Below are positions 1-5,583 of a stretch of DNA of 6,557 bases, one piece after another (positions within the stretch are counted from its first letter, which is position 1; every line of letters begins with the position of its first letter). Position numbers and translations under genes: made by a program. This DNA comes from Candidatus Methanophagales archaeon (GTDB lineage Archaea; Halobacteriota; Syntropharchaeia; Alkanophagales; Methanospirareceae), in assembly GCA_030621535.1 (NCBI GenBank), contig JAUXHM010000062.1:1-6557 (forward strand). Reading direction: 5' to 3'. Below the pieces are notes generated by a model. That model saw nothing but the letters and a program-made list of their open reading frames with translations. It was not told the origin of the DNA and searched no databases.

Positions 1-86
1 AAGCAAAGGCGGGGCTAAAGCTAAGAATACATGATTTTGAAGTGCAGAGTGCGATATTAAGGCAGAGAAGGCTTACGGATTTTTAG
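1..86 (+). CDS. Possible 3' end of an upstream gene, weak
   Basis: One frame is open from the left edge (first whole codon at 3) to a TAG at 84-86. It would encode about 27 C-terminal residues, including KLRIHDFEVQS and LRQRRLTDF. The use of AGA/AGG for arginine and ATA for isoleucine matches the other genes here. An open run this short occurs by chance often, roughly one time in four, and I do not recognise the peptide. The gene, if real, converges on the RACo gene at 224. Sequence to the left is needed to decide. Confidence 0.2.
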   Translation, partial: AKAGLKLRIHDFEVQSAILRQRRLTDF

Positions 87-223
87 CGTTTTCTCTCATT
101 TTCGTTTCTACAGAAAAATCTAATTATTGAAAGTAATAAGTACCCTTGGGTTACAAAGTATCAGTTGGAAACCGTTTGAATGGAATTCGGATAAACGTGC
201 ACGCTAATGAAATATAAGGAGGC
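87..223. other. Intergenic stretch, no gene seen
   Basis: This AT-rich stretch lies downstream of the RACo gene. I see no convincing gene. It holds two small palindromes, ACCCTTGGGT at 142-151 and CGTGCACG at 196-203, neither with a T-run that would make it a clear terminator. An AAGGAGG at 216-222 resembles a ribosome binding site on the plus strand, but no start codon with a meaningful reading frame follows it. Confidence 0.4.
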
Positions 224-1801
224 TTAGAGGTATTTCTGAAAATAAAGCTCACTGACGAATAATTCCATAAAATTATCTTCCTCTTCAAGTTTTATGTGCT
301 CGATTCGCTTTGCAACCGCTTCTGCATCCTCGCGCTTCGTCTTTGATATTAACGCCTGCCTCGCACCTTCTATCGCAGCATTTCCTACCTTTTTTACTTT
401 CCCTCGCTCAACGTCCGGAAGAAGTCCTATGCGTATTGCATGCTCCGTGTTTGTAAAGTTCACGAATCCCCCCGCCAGAAAAATGCTGTCTATGTCCTCA
501 AGCTCGACCCCGTATCTTCGCAGCAGGACCTTTATACCTACTGCCACGGCAGTTTTTGCGAGGTTTAACTGGTCAATGTCCTTCTCCGACAGACGGATCC
601 CTTCGGCTATTTTTAGTTCTTTCTCGTCTCCGTAGAACTTTCCTCTGCCATCAATCAGTTTCTTGTCCAGAAGTTCTGCCAGCGCGTCTATCAACCCGGA
701 ACCGCAAACGCCAACAGGAACGGCGGCATCGTCTATCGTTTTATATTTTACCTCGCCGAAATTTTCTATTTTTACTTCTCTTATCGCACCGCTTACGCCA
801 CCAATTCCGCATGCTATACCAGCACCTTCAAATGCGGGACCTGCTGCACACGACGTTGCAATCAATCGGTCCTTATTTCCAAGTGCAATTTCCGTGTTTG
901 TTCCAACGTCTATCGCCATGCATATCTTATCGCTCTCGGATTTATACATTTCCGTTGCCAGCACGACAGCCAGAGCGTCAGCACCGACAAAGCTGCCTAT
1001 TAGGGGAAGACCATAAACTCGTGCTTCGGGATTTGCCCCGAGCCCGAGTTCTTTCGCCGTTTTACTTACCGACGCGACACTCAAAGGTTCGTAAGGGCTT
1101 TTGCCAAGCGACTCGACGGAATAGCCAAAAAACAGGTCTCGCATTACGGGATTGCCGACGACCACTGTCTCATAGACTTTGCCCGGCTCTGTCAGGGTTG
1201 CAATCATTTCGTTCGCAGCGGTTCTGATTTCTCTTTCGAGCATGCCCTGCCCTTTTCTTGCAAATTCTATCCTTGAAATCACATCGTTCCCGTATTTTGT
1301 CTGTGGATTCTCTCTTGATATAACAGAAGGCACTTTTCCGCTCTCAAGGTCAATTAAATACACAGCAAGCGTTGTTGTCCCTATGTCAAGAGCGATGCCG
1401 TATATTTCTCCTGTATATTCGCCTATATCTTCCGACTCGCAAAAGACCCTTTCTCCCTCCATGTGCACGAAAGGTTCGAGAGCGATTTCCTTATATTCTC
1501 CTGATTCTAAAACGTAGTAGGTTCTTCTCGGCACTCGCACGTAAATGTGCTCGTCAGTTTTTAAAACTCTTGCTAGGCATGCAAGTCTGCACGTATCCTC
1601 GTGTACAAATTCATTTTCCGCCTCTGTTTTATCTGAGAGTGCTCCAGAGGCGCACTCAACTTCGACCTGACACTGACCGCACTTTCCTTCGCCGCCGCAA
1701 GATGCGTTTATGTCTATCCCCAACTCCTGCAAATAAGACAGTATGGTCCTTCCCTCAACAAGTTTGGCTTCTTTTCCAGACTCCGTGAAAATGACGTTCA
1801 T
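224..1801 (-). CDS. RACo-type reductive activator of corrinoid proteins (2Fe-2S domain plus ASKHA ATPase)
   Basis: This 525-residue cytoplasmic protein belongs to the family that uses ATP to drive reduction of inactive Co(II) corrinoid to Co(I) in corrinoid methyl-transfer proteins. The N-terminal ferredoxin-like domain (about 1-95) has a plant-type 2Fe-2S pattern with Cys35, Cys41, Cys44 and Cys75 (CGGEGKCGQC, then RLAC). After a linker comes the actin-like ATPase domain characteristic of the family. Its motifs are DIGTTT at 139-144, NPQTKYGNDVISRI at 165-178, VVVGNPVM at 213-220, DVGTNTEI at 298-305, AAGPAFEGAG at 319-328, CGSGLIDAL at 366-374 and LAGGF at 442-446. Length is near the family norm, and all four cluster cysteines are present. 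The ATG at 1799-1801 begins just before the first ferredoxin strand; GACAAGG upstream gives at best a weak ribosome site. The gene is divergent from the acetyl-CoA synthetase. The target is not shown here: the corrinoid protein of the CODH/acetyl-CoA synthase complex or a methylamine/methanol-type corrinoid protein are both possible. Confidence 0.92.
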   Translation of the reverse strand: MNVIFTESGKEAKLVEGRTILSYLQELGIDINASCGGEGKCGQCQVEVECASGALSDKTEAENEFVHEDTCRLACLARVLKTDEHIYVRVPRRTYYVLESGEYKEIALEPFVHMEGERVFCESEDIGEYTGEIYGIALDIGTTTLAVYLIDLESGKVPSVISRENPQTKYGNDVISRIEFARKGQGMLEREIRTAANEMIATLTEPGKVYETVVVGNPVMRDLFFGYSVESLGKSPYEPLSVASVSKTAKELGLGANPEARVYGLPLIGSFVGADALAVVLATEMYKSESDKICMAIDVGTNTEIALGNKDRLIATSCAAGPAFEGAGIACGIGGVSGAIREVKIENFGEVKYKTIDDAAVPVGVCGSGLIDALAELLDKKLIDGRGKFYGDEKELKIAEGIRLSEKDIDQLNLAKTAVAVGIKVLLRRYGVELEDIDSIFLAGGFVNFTNTEHAIRIGLLPDVERGKVKKVGNAAIEGARQALISKTKREDAEAVAKRIEHIKLEEEDNFMELFVSELYFQKYL

Positions 1802-1873
1802 GATTGCCTTGTCTTAAACTTAAAGAGTTTATCACCATAAATTAAAAGAAAAAACATATCTGTAATTATAAAA
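1802..1873. promoter_or_regulatory. Divergent promoter region between RACo and acs
   Basis: The 72 bp between the two start codons are AT-rich and must hold both promoters if each gene has its own. An ATAAATTA at 1837-1844 reads TAATTTAT on the minus strand. It is about 39 bp from the RACo start, leaving room for a leader of about 13 nt, and could also serve the plus strand. A second TATA-like stretch, ATTATAAAA at 1865-1873, reads TTTTATAAT on the minus strand and would give RACo a leader of roughly 40 nt. Neither matches TTTATATA well, so the exact boxes are uncertain. A shared control region for the two genes is inference. Confidence 0.45.
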
Positions 1874-3925
1874 GTGATAAAAATGGGCGTGAATGTTGGT
1901 AGAAAGCTGAAGGATGCGGGAAAACAATGGGTGACGGAGGACGCCGAAAAGAAGGGTGTTTACTGGCCTACGGAACGAATGAAGGAAAAAGCGTATTTCA
2001 GCGATGAGAAAATCTATGCTGAAGCGAGTAAAGACACAAAAGGTTTTTGGGCGAAACAGGCGAGGGAGTTCATTGACTGGTTTGATGAATGGGATGCAGA
2101 TAAGGTAGTAGAGTTAGAACCCCCGTATTTCAACTGGTTTGTAGGAAATAAGACAAATTTATCATATAACTGCATTGACCGACATCTGGAGGAAAACAGG
2201 AATAAAGCAGCCCTTATCTGGGTGCCTGAACCTGTGGATGAAGCCAAACAAGTCCTGACGTACATGGATCTGTACAGAGAAGTGAACAAGTGTGCAAACG
2301 TTTTAAAAGGTCTCGGAGTAAAGAAAGGGAGCCCCGTGACCATCTGGATGCCGATGATCCCTGAGACGGCAATAGTTGCTTTAGCCTGTCAGCGAATAGG
2401 AGCATGGCACTCAATCGTGTACACCGCATTTGCACCTCACGCGGTGCAGGAAAGGATGGTGGATGCGGAATCAAAAATTCTTATCACCGTTGATGGGTTC
2501 TACCGGCGGGGAAAACAGATACAGTTAAAAAAGCGAATAGATGAAGCGCAGGTTCTGGAGAAGGTCGGTGCAGAGAACTGTGTGGTGGTAAGGAGACTGA
2601 ATAGCGAGGTCGAAATGAAAGAAGGCAGAGATTTTTATTACGATGAACTGATGAAGGGTGCAGAAGCCTATTGTGACCCGGAAATCATTACATCTGACGA
2701 TTATGGGTTTCTGCTCTACACTTCCGGGACGACGGGCAAACCAAAGGGGATTATGCACTCCTGCGGTGCTTATAGTGTTGGCGTGGCGTTGACAATGAAA
2801 CTTGTCTTCGACTTGCACCCCGAGGACCTCTTCTGGTCAACGGCAGATATAGGCTGGATAACGGGGCATTCGTACGCCTTATATGGCCCTTTACTTGTTG
2901 GTGCAACGTCACTATGGTATGAGGGCGCTCCGGATTATCCTGATGCGGCAAGATGGTGGGAACTGATAGAGAAATATGGCGTCACTATATTTTATACGGC
3001 GCCGACAGCAATAAGAGCGTTACGAGCCGCAGGCGATAAATGGGTTGAAGGACACGACTTCTCCTCGTTAAGACTTTTGGCTTCTGTCGGTGAACCAATT
3101 GACCCGGATACGTGGAAATGGTTCTTCGAGAAGATAGGAGAACGCCGCTGCGCATTGATAGATACATACTGGCAAACCGAAACGGGTGGAATAATCCTGT
3201 CTTCACTCCCCGGGATAGGCCCGTTCGTTCCCGGTGTAGCCGGTCCTGCACTTCCGGGTGTGCATTGTGACGTTCTGGATGAGATGGGTGAGGCGGTGAA
3301 CCCCGAGGAATCGGGGTATCTCGTGGTAAAACCCCCTTTTGCGCCTTCTATGCTTCGTGGCATGTACAAGAAGCCGGAGAAATACGTGGAAGAGTACTGG
3401 AGCGAATACGGCACGGAAATATATTTTGCAGGCGACGGTGGAATAAAAACGGGTCTGGAAATAGCTGGGCAACCTCTGATAAAGATTACCGGGCGGATTG
3501 ACGATGTCATGGAGGTCGCAGGACACAGGATAGGCACTGCTGAGATAGAGGATGCAGTAAGCGACTTGGATGAGGTGGTGGAAGTTGCAGTGGTAGGGAA
3601 ACCGGATGCGATAAAAGGAGAAGTACCTGCTCTTTTCGTGGTGCTGAAAAGTGGCGTCGAAGTGCCCAAAGCCCAGATGGACAGGGAAATAGTGAAAGCA
3701 GTGAGAGAGAAAGTGGGTCCGGTAGCAACTCCGGAAGTCGCTTACTACGTTTCTGACGTGCCAAAGACCGAGAGTGGAAAAATAATAAGACGGTTTCTAA
3801 AAGGTCTTGTCAGGAATGAAGCACTCGGAGACATGACCACCGCACAGAACCCCGAATGTCTGAAAGAGCTCGCAGAAGCCACAAAATATCGCGGTCCACA
3901 AAAGATACAGGGGTATGATGCATAA
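1874..3925 (+). CDS. acs: Acetyl-CoA synthetase, AMP-forming (acetate--CoA ligase)
   Basis: This 683-residue cytoplasmic enzyme of the ANL adenylate-forming superfamily makes acetyl-CoA from acetate, ATP and CoA, with AMP and pyrophosphate as products. In order: the Acs N-terminal region with WFVGNKTNLSYNCIDRHLE; the phosphate-binding loop YTSGTTGKPKG at 282-292; DIGWITGHSY from 325; SVGEP at 404-408; DTYWQTETGG at 430-439; ATP-ribose-binding Asp521 (FAGDG) and Arg541; hinge GRIDD at 540-544; AGHRIGTAEIEDA from 549; and the catalytic lysine Lys636 in PKTESGKIIRR. The acyl pocket residues expected for acetate are present: Ile329-Thr330, Val405 and Trp433. Trp433 is the bulky residue that restricts the substrate to acetate or propionate. 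Length is slightly above the usual 630-670. The start is taken as GTG 1874; ATG 1883, three codons later, is a good alternative, and no ribosome site is seen. Oddity: between GD and GR the family's DEDGY segment is replaced by a longer GLEIAGQPLIK stretch. Confidence 0.95.
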   Translation: MIKMGVNVGRKLKDAGKQWVTEDAEKKGVYWPTERMKEKAYFSDEKIYAEASKDTKGFWAKQAREFIDWFDEWDADKVVELEPPYFNWFVGNKTNLSYNCIDRHLEENRNKAALIWVPEPVDEAKQVLTYMDLYREVNKCANVLKGLGVKKGSPVTIWMPMIPETAIVALACQRIGAWHSIVYTAFAPHAVQERMVDAESKILITVDGFYRRGKQIQLKKRIDEAQVLEKVGAENCVVVRRLNSEVEMKEGRDFYYDELMKGAEAYCDPEIITSDDYGFLLYTSGTTGKPKGIMHSCGAYSVGVALTMKLVFDLHPEDLFWSTADIGWITGHSYALYGPLLVGATSLWYEGAPDYPDAARWWELIEKYGVTIFYTAPTAIRALRAAGDKWVEGHDFSSLRLLASVGEPIDPDTWKWFFEKIGERRCALIDTYWQTETGGIILSSLPGIGPFVPGVAGPALPGVHCDVLDEMGEAVNPEESGYLVVKPPFAPSMLRGMYKKPEKYVEEYWSEYGTEIYFAGDGGIKTGLEIAGQPLIKITGRIDDVMEVAGHRIGTAEIEDAVSDLDEVVEVAVVGKPDAIKGEVPALFVVLKSGVEVPKAQMDREIVKAVREKVGPVATPEVAYYVSDVPKTESGKIIRRFLKGLVRNEALGDMTTAQNPECLKELAEATKYRGPQKIQGYDA

Positions 3926-3951
3926 GGCAGAAGGCACAGCCGAATTTTCTA

Positions 3952-3979
3952 GTGAAATTGCTAAATCCTTAAATTTCAC
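3952..3979 (+). terminator. Hairpin downstream of acs, possible terminator
   Basis: GTGAAATT (3952-3959) pairs perfectly with AATTTCAC (3972-3979) around a 12-nt loop, 26 nt after the acs stop codon. The stem is AT-rich and no T-run follows, so it is not a classic intrinsic terminator. Its right half overlaps the start of the adjoining inverted repeat. It may act as a 3' processing or stability structure rather than a terminator. Confidence 0.35.
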
Positions 3980-4074
3980 CGCAGAGCACACGGAGAGCGC
4001 AAAGCACAAGAGAATAGTAAATATATTATTGACTCAACTTAAATAACTCTGCGTACTCTGCGCTCTCCGCGGTG
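3977..4074. repeat. Imperfect inverted repeat of 9-nt CGCAGAG units between convergent genes
   Basis: The left arm (3977-4012) and the reverse complement of the right arm (4045-4074) both begin CACCGC and match at 21 of 29 positions. Each arm is itself a tandem of 9-nt units. On the left these are CGCAGAGCA, CACGGAGAG and CGCAAAGCA; on the right, read on the minus strand, CGCGGAGAG, CGCAGAGTA and CGCAGAGTT. A 32-nt AT-rich loop separates the arms. The element lies between the 3' ends of acs and the DUF373 gene, so the transcript of either gene could form a long stem there. From memory, CACCGC-GGAG-CGCAGAG sequences of this type are dispersed in many archaeal and bacterial genomes. No protein is encoded. 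Confidence 0.75.
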
Positions 4075-4087
4075 ATAAATCACTACG

Positions 4088-5230
4088 TTATTTCGTTGCT
4101 GTCTCTGCCTCAGTCACAACCTCTTCTTCCCCTATTACCGTGCCCTTTACATACCGTGAGATAGCCACGCCCATAAATGATAGGATAATCGCACCAAGTA
4201 GGGATAAGAAGAGGTATAGATAGCCCATAAGGTGATTGTTTCCCGCTAACAAGATTATACATTCGCTCCCACCCCATAGAATTAGTCCAGAAGCAATTAC
4301 TGAGAATAATATAGCCCACTGCCTGACTATTTTTTCCCCTTCAATGAGCCTATTCATCATTCCCCCAATTAGAGGAGCGAGTGCCGCCCCTACATACCAC
4401 CATATTGCCCCTTTGATGTAATACGCTACCCCCAATAATATACGTTCAGTTACCATGGGTTCCAATTTTGTATATCCCACAATAGCTTGGGAGGTGCCCG
4501 CTAAAAGTAGCACAAGGGCACAGATGTAAGAAACAAGCGAGATTTTACCGCTGTATAGCGCCTGCTTTGTGCTATCTATAATGTTTATTAGGTCACTCTC
4601 ATGGCCTAATCCCTTGAGCAGTATGTAAATACCCAAAAATGCCAATATTATACCCACCGCTTTGTCGGATAGGTTAAACACTAAAGAAAGAGCTAACAGG
4701 AGCAAAATAATACCCACTGGTGGCAAGAAAGTACGTGAAAACTTCGGGTCCTCGAATAATCGCTTTATCAGATAAAAAGTGCTTTCCAGTTGCTCACTTT
4801 GCTTCACCACTACGCGCCTCACCGAATCTATCTTCACTCGAGACCCCAGTATTGGAATAATCCATTCGTCCTCGGCACCGTCACTCACGAGAATCGCAGA
4901 TTCAACCGCGGTTTTTGACAGAACCCTTTCTAATTCTTCACCTATTTTTCTATCTGCCTCTACACCAGCTTTTTTATCTCCTGCGATCAAAACGATTTCC
5001 ACACCGGCATTTTCTTCCGTTGACTTCAACTGTTCGCACAGTCTTATTGCTTCAAATATTGCATTTACATCAGAATCTTCGGGGTCTGCAAGTGCTAACT
5101 TTGTCGCCGCCGATAGACTCGCCTCTTTACCTATAATAGGCGTCTTCAACCCCGCTTTCTCACCTATGTCGTTATCTCTGTCTACACAAATAACAAGCGT
5201 CTTAATTTCGGACCCTACCTTTCTGTTCAT
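4088..5230 (-). CDS. DUF373 family archaeal membrane protein, function unknown
   Basis: This 380-residue protein has a soluble N-terminal half and a membrane-embedded C-terminal half. The soluble part (1-165) alternates strands and helices in Rossmann-like fashion. It carries the conserved acidic family motifs DRDNDIGEK (17-25), DPEDSDVNA (49-57), SDGAEDE (116-122) and SRVKIDSVRRVVVKQS (130-145). About six hydrophobic segments follow, near 168-187, 191-208, 231-253, 264-292, 305-329 and 334-358, and then a short charged tail. The family is widespread in Archaea and, as far as I know, has no assigned biochemical role. The acidic motifs suggest metal or nucleotide binding, but that is only a guess. 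The ATG at 5228-5230 is the only sensible start: it precedes the first strand (KTLVICVDRD), has no ribosome site, and lies 27 nt downstream of a good box A. It is a single-gene unit, convergent with acs and divergent from the tRNA. Confidence 0.85.
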   Translation of the reverse strand: MNRKVGSEIKTLVICVDRDNDIGEKAGLKTPIIGKEASLSAATKLALADPEDSDVNAIFEAIRLCEQLKSTEENAGVEIVLIAGDKKAGVEADRKIGEELERVLSKTAVESAILVSDGAEDEWIIPILGSRVKIDSVRRVVVKQSEQLESTFYLIKRLFEDPKFSRTFLPPVGIILLLLALSLVFNLSDKAVGIILAFLGIYILLKGLGHESDLINIIDSTKQALYSGKISLVSYICALVLLLAGTSQAIVGYTKLEPMVTERILLGVAYYIKGAIWWYVGAALAPLIGGMMNRLIEGEKIVRQWAILFSVIASGLILWGGSECIILLAGNNHLMGYLYLFLSLLGAIILSFMGVAISRYVKGTVIGEEEVVTEAETATK

Positions 5231-5256
5231 CTTTTATAAATTCTGTTTCTCACTTT

Positions 5257-5264
5257 AATATAAA
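5257..5264 (-). promoter_or_regulatory. Box A (TATA element) for the DUF373 gene
   Basis: On the minus strand this reads TTTATATT, close to the archaeal consensus TTTATATA. It sits 27-34 nt before the ATG at 5230, which puts transcription start at or next to the start codon. With no Shine-Dalgarno sequence present, this predicts a leaderless mRNA. A second AT-rich stretch at about 5293-5310 could be an alternative element farther upstream. Confidence 0.6.
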
Positions 5265-5328
5265 CTTTCTTTCTTATTTACTTATAACTTAGTTATTATA
5301 AATATTATAGACCAAAACAAGAAAATAA

Positions 5329-5413
5329 ATTGTTGACACAGATTAACGCAGATGATAAAAATCAACAATGTCAAACTTAAATGAGTCTGCGTAAATCAGT
5401 GTAAATCTGTGTC
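5329..5413. repeat. Imperfect inverted repeat of 10-nt ACACAGATTT units
   Basis: The left arm (5335-5356) holds two 10-nt units, ACACAGATTA and ACGCAGATGA. The right arm (5383-5413), read on the minus strand, holds three; the first two fit ACACWGATTT and the third begins ACGCAGA. The arms are therefore complementary but differ by one whole unit. ATTGTTGA (5329-5336) also pairs perfectly with TCAACAAT (5362-5369), giving a competing smaller hairpin at the left. The element lies between the divergent DUF373 and initiator tRNA promoters and contains no gene. From memory, ACACAGATTT-ACACTGATT sequences are dispersed repeats in many archaeal and bacterial genomes. Confidence 0.75.
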
Positions 5414-5434
5414 TTAAATAGAAGGAAGTTATAC

Positions 5435-5442
5435 TTTATATA
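5435..5442 (+). promoter_or_regulatory. Box A (TATA element) for the initiator tRNA
   Basis: A perfect TTTATATA lies 19-26 nt before the first base of the tRNA. At the usual archaeal spacing, transcription would begin at or within a few bases of the mature 5' end, so little or no 5' leader needs removal. It is the best promoter match in the window. Confidence 0.7.
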
Positions 5443-5460
5443 CAACGAGATAAAAATATC

Positions 5461-5535
5461 AGCGGGGTAGGGTAGTTAGGAGATCCCGTCGGGCTCATAA
5501 CCCGGAGATCGATGGTTCGAATCCATCCCCCGCTA
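5461..5535 (+). tRNA. Initiator tRNA-Met (anticodon CAT)
   Basis: The 75-nt sequence folds as a complete cloverleaf. The acceptor stem AGCGGGG pairs with CCCCGCT, with discriminator A73. The D arm has three G-C pairs, with G18G19 in the loop. The anticodon stem TCGGG/CCCGG encloses CTCATAA, with CAT at 5496-5498. The T arm GATGG/CCATC has loop TTCGAAT. It is the initiator rather than the elongator because the anticodon stem ends in three consecutive G-C pairs (29-31 with 39-41) and the first pair is A1-U72, the archaeal initiator signature. There is no intron, and the 3' CCA is not encoded, so it must be added after transcription. The D-stem 13:22 position is a T-T mismatch, and 27:43 is a T-G wobble. 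Confidence 0.97.
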
Positions 5536-5543
5536 TTCCAACA

Positions 5544-5576
5544 CTTTTTCTTAAAAGTTTTAGAAAAAAGAAAAAG
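5544..5576 (+). terminator. T-run and AT hairpin after the tRNA, probable terminator
   Basis: Eight bases after the tRNA, CTTTTTCT (5544-5551) pairs perfectly with AGAAAAAG (5569-5576), with further partial pairing of TTAAAA and TTTTAG inside. The T5 run on the plus strand is the kind of oligo-T signal that ends archaeal tRNA transcripts. It lies just upstream of the endonuclease Q start codon, so incomplete termination could also feed transcription into that gene. Confidence 0.5.
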
Positions 5577-5583
5577 ACACAAA

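Noticed and set aside
3..179. The left-edge frame stays open past the TAG at 84 to a TGA at 177, suggesting pyrrolysine readthrough beside a corrinoid activator.
   Set aside because: Only about 30 low-complexity, AT-driven residues follow the TAG, whereas methylamine methyltransferases have their pyrrolysine well inside the protein. There is no recognisable motif on either side, so chance is the better explanation.
196..203. CGTGCACG palindrome downstream of RACo as an operator.
   Set aside because: It lies beyond the 3' end of the gene, has no partner site and is only 8 bp, so it is expected by chance in a region of this size often enough to ignore.
294..1788. Several open frames of about 110-225 codons on the plus strand across the RACo gene.
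   Set aside because: They overlap a complete gene with clear domain motifs on the other strand, and their translations look biased (rich in Ser, Arg, Pro and Leu) and match no family.
57..3936. A similar string TAAGGCAGA...AGGC at about 58-71 and 3923-3936.
   Set aside because: The match is only about 13 nt with a 2-nt gap and no shared flanking sequence, so it is likely to be chance.
3977..5413. Short direct repeats that could suggest a CRISPR array.
   Set aside because: The units are 9-10 nt with no spacers of regular length, and they form two inverted arrays 1.2 kb apart. There are no Cas genes.
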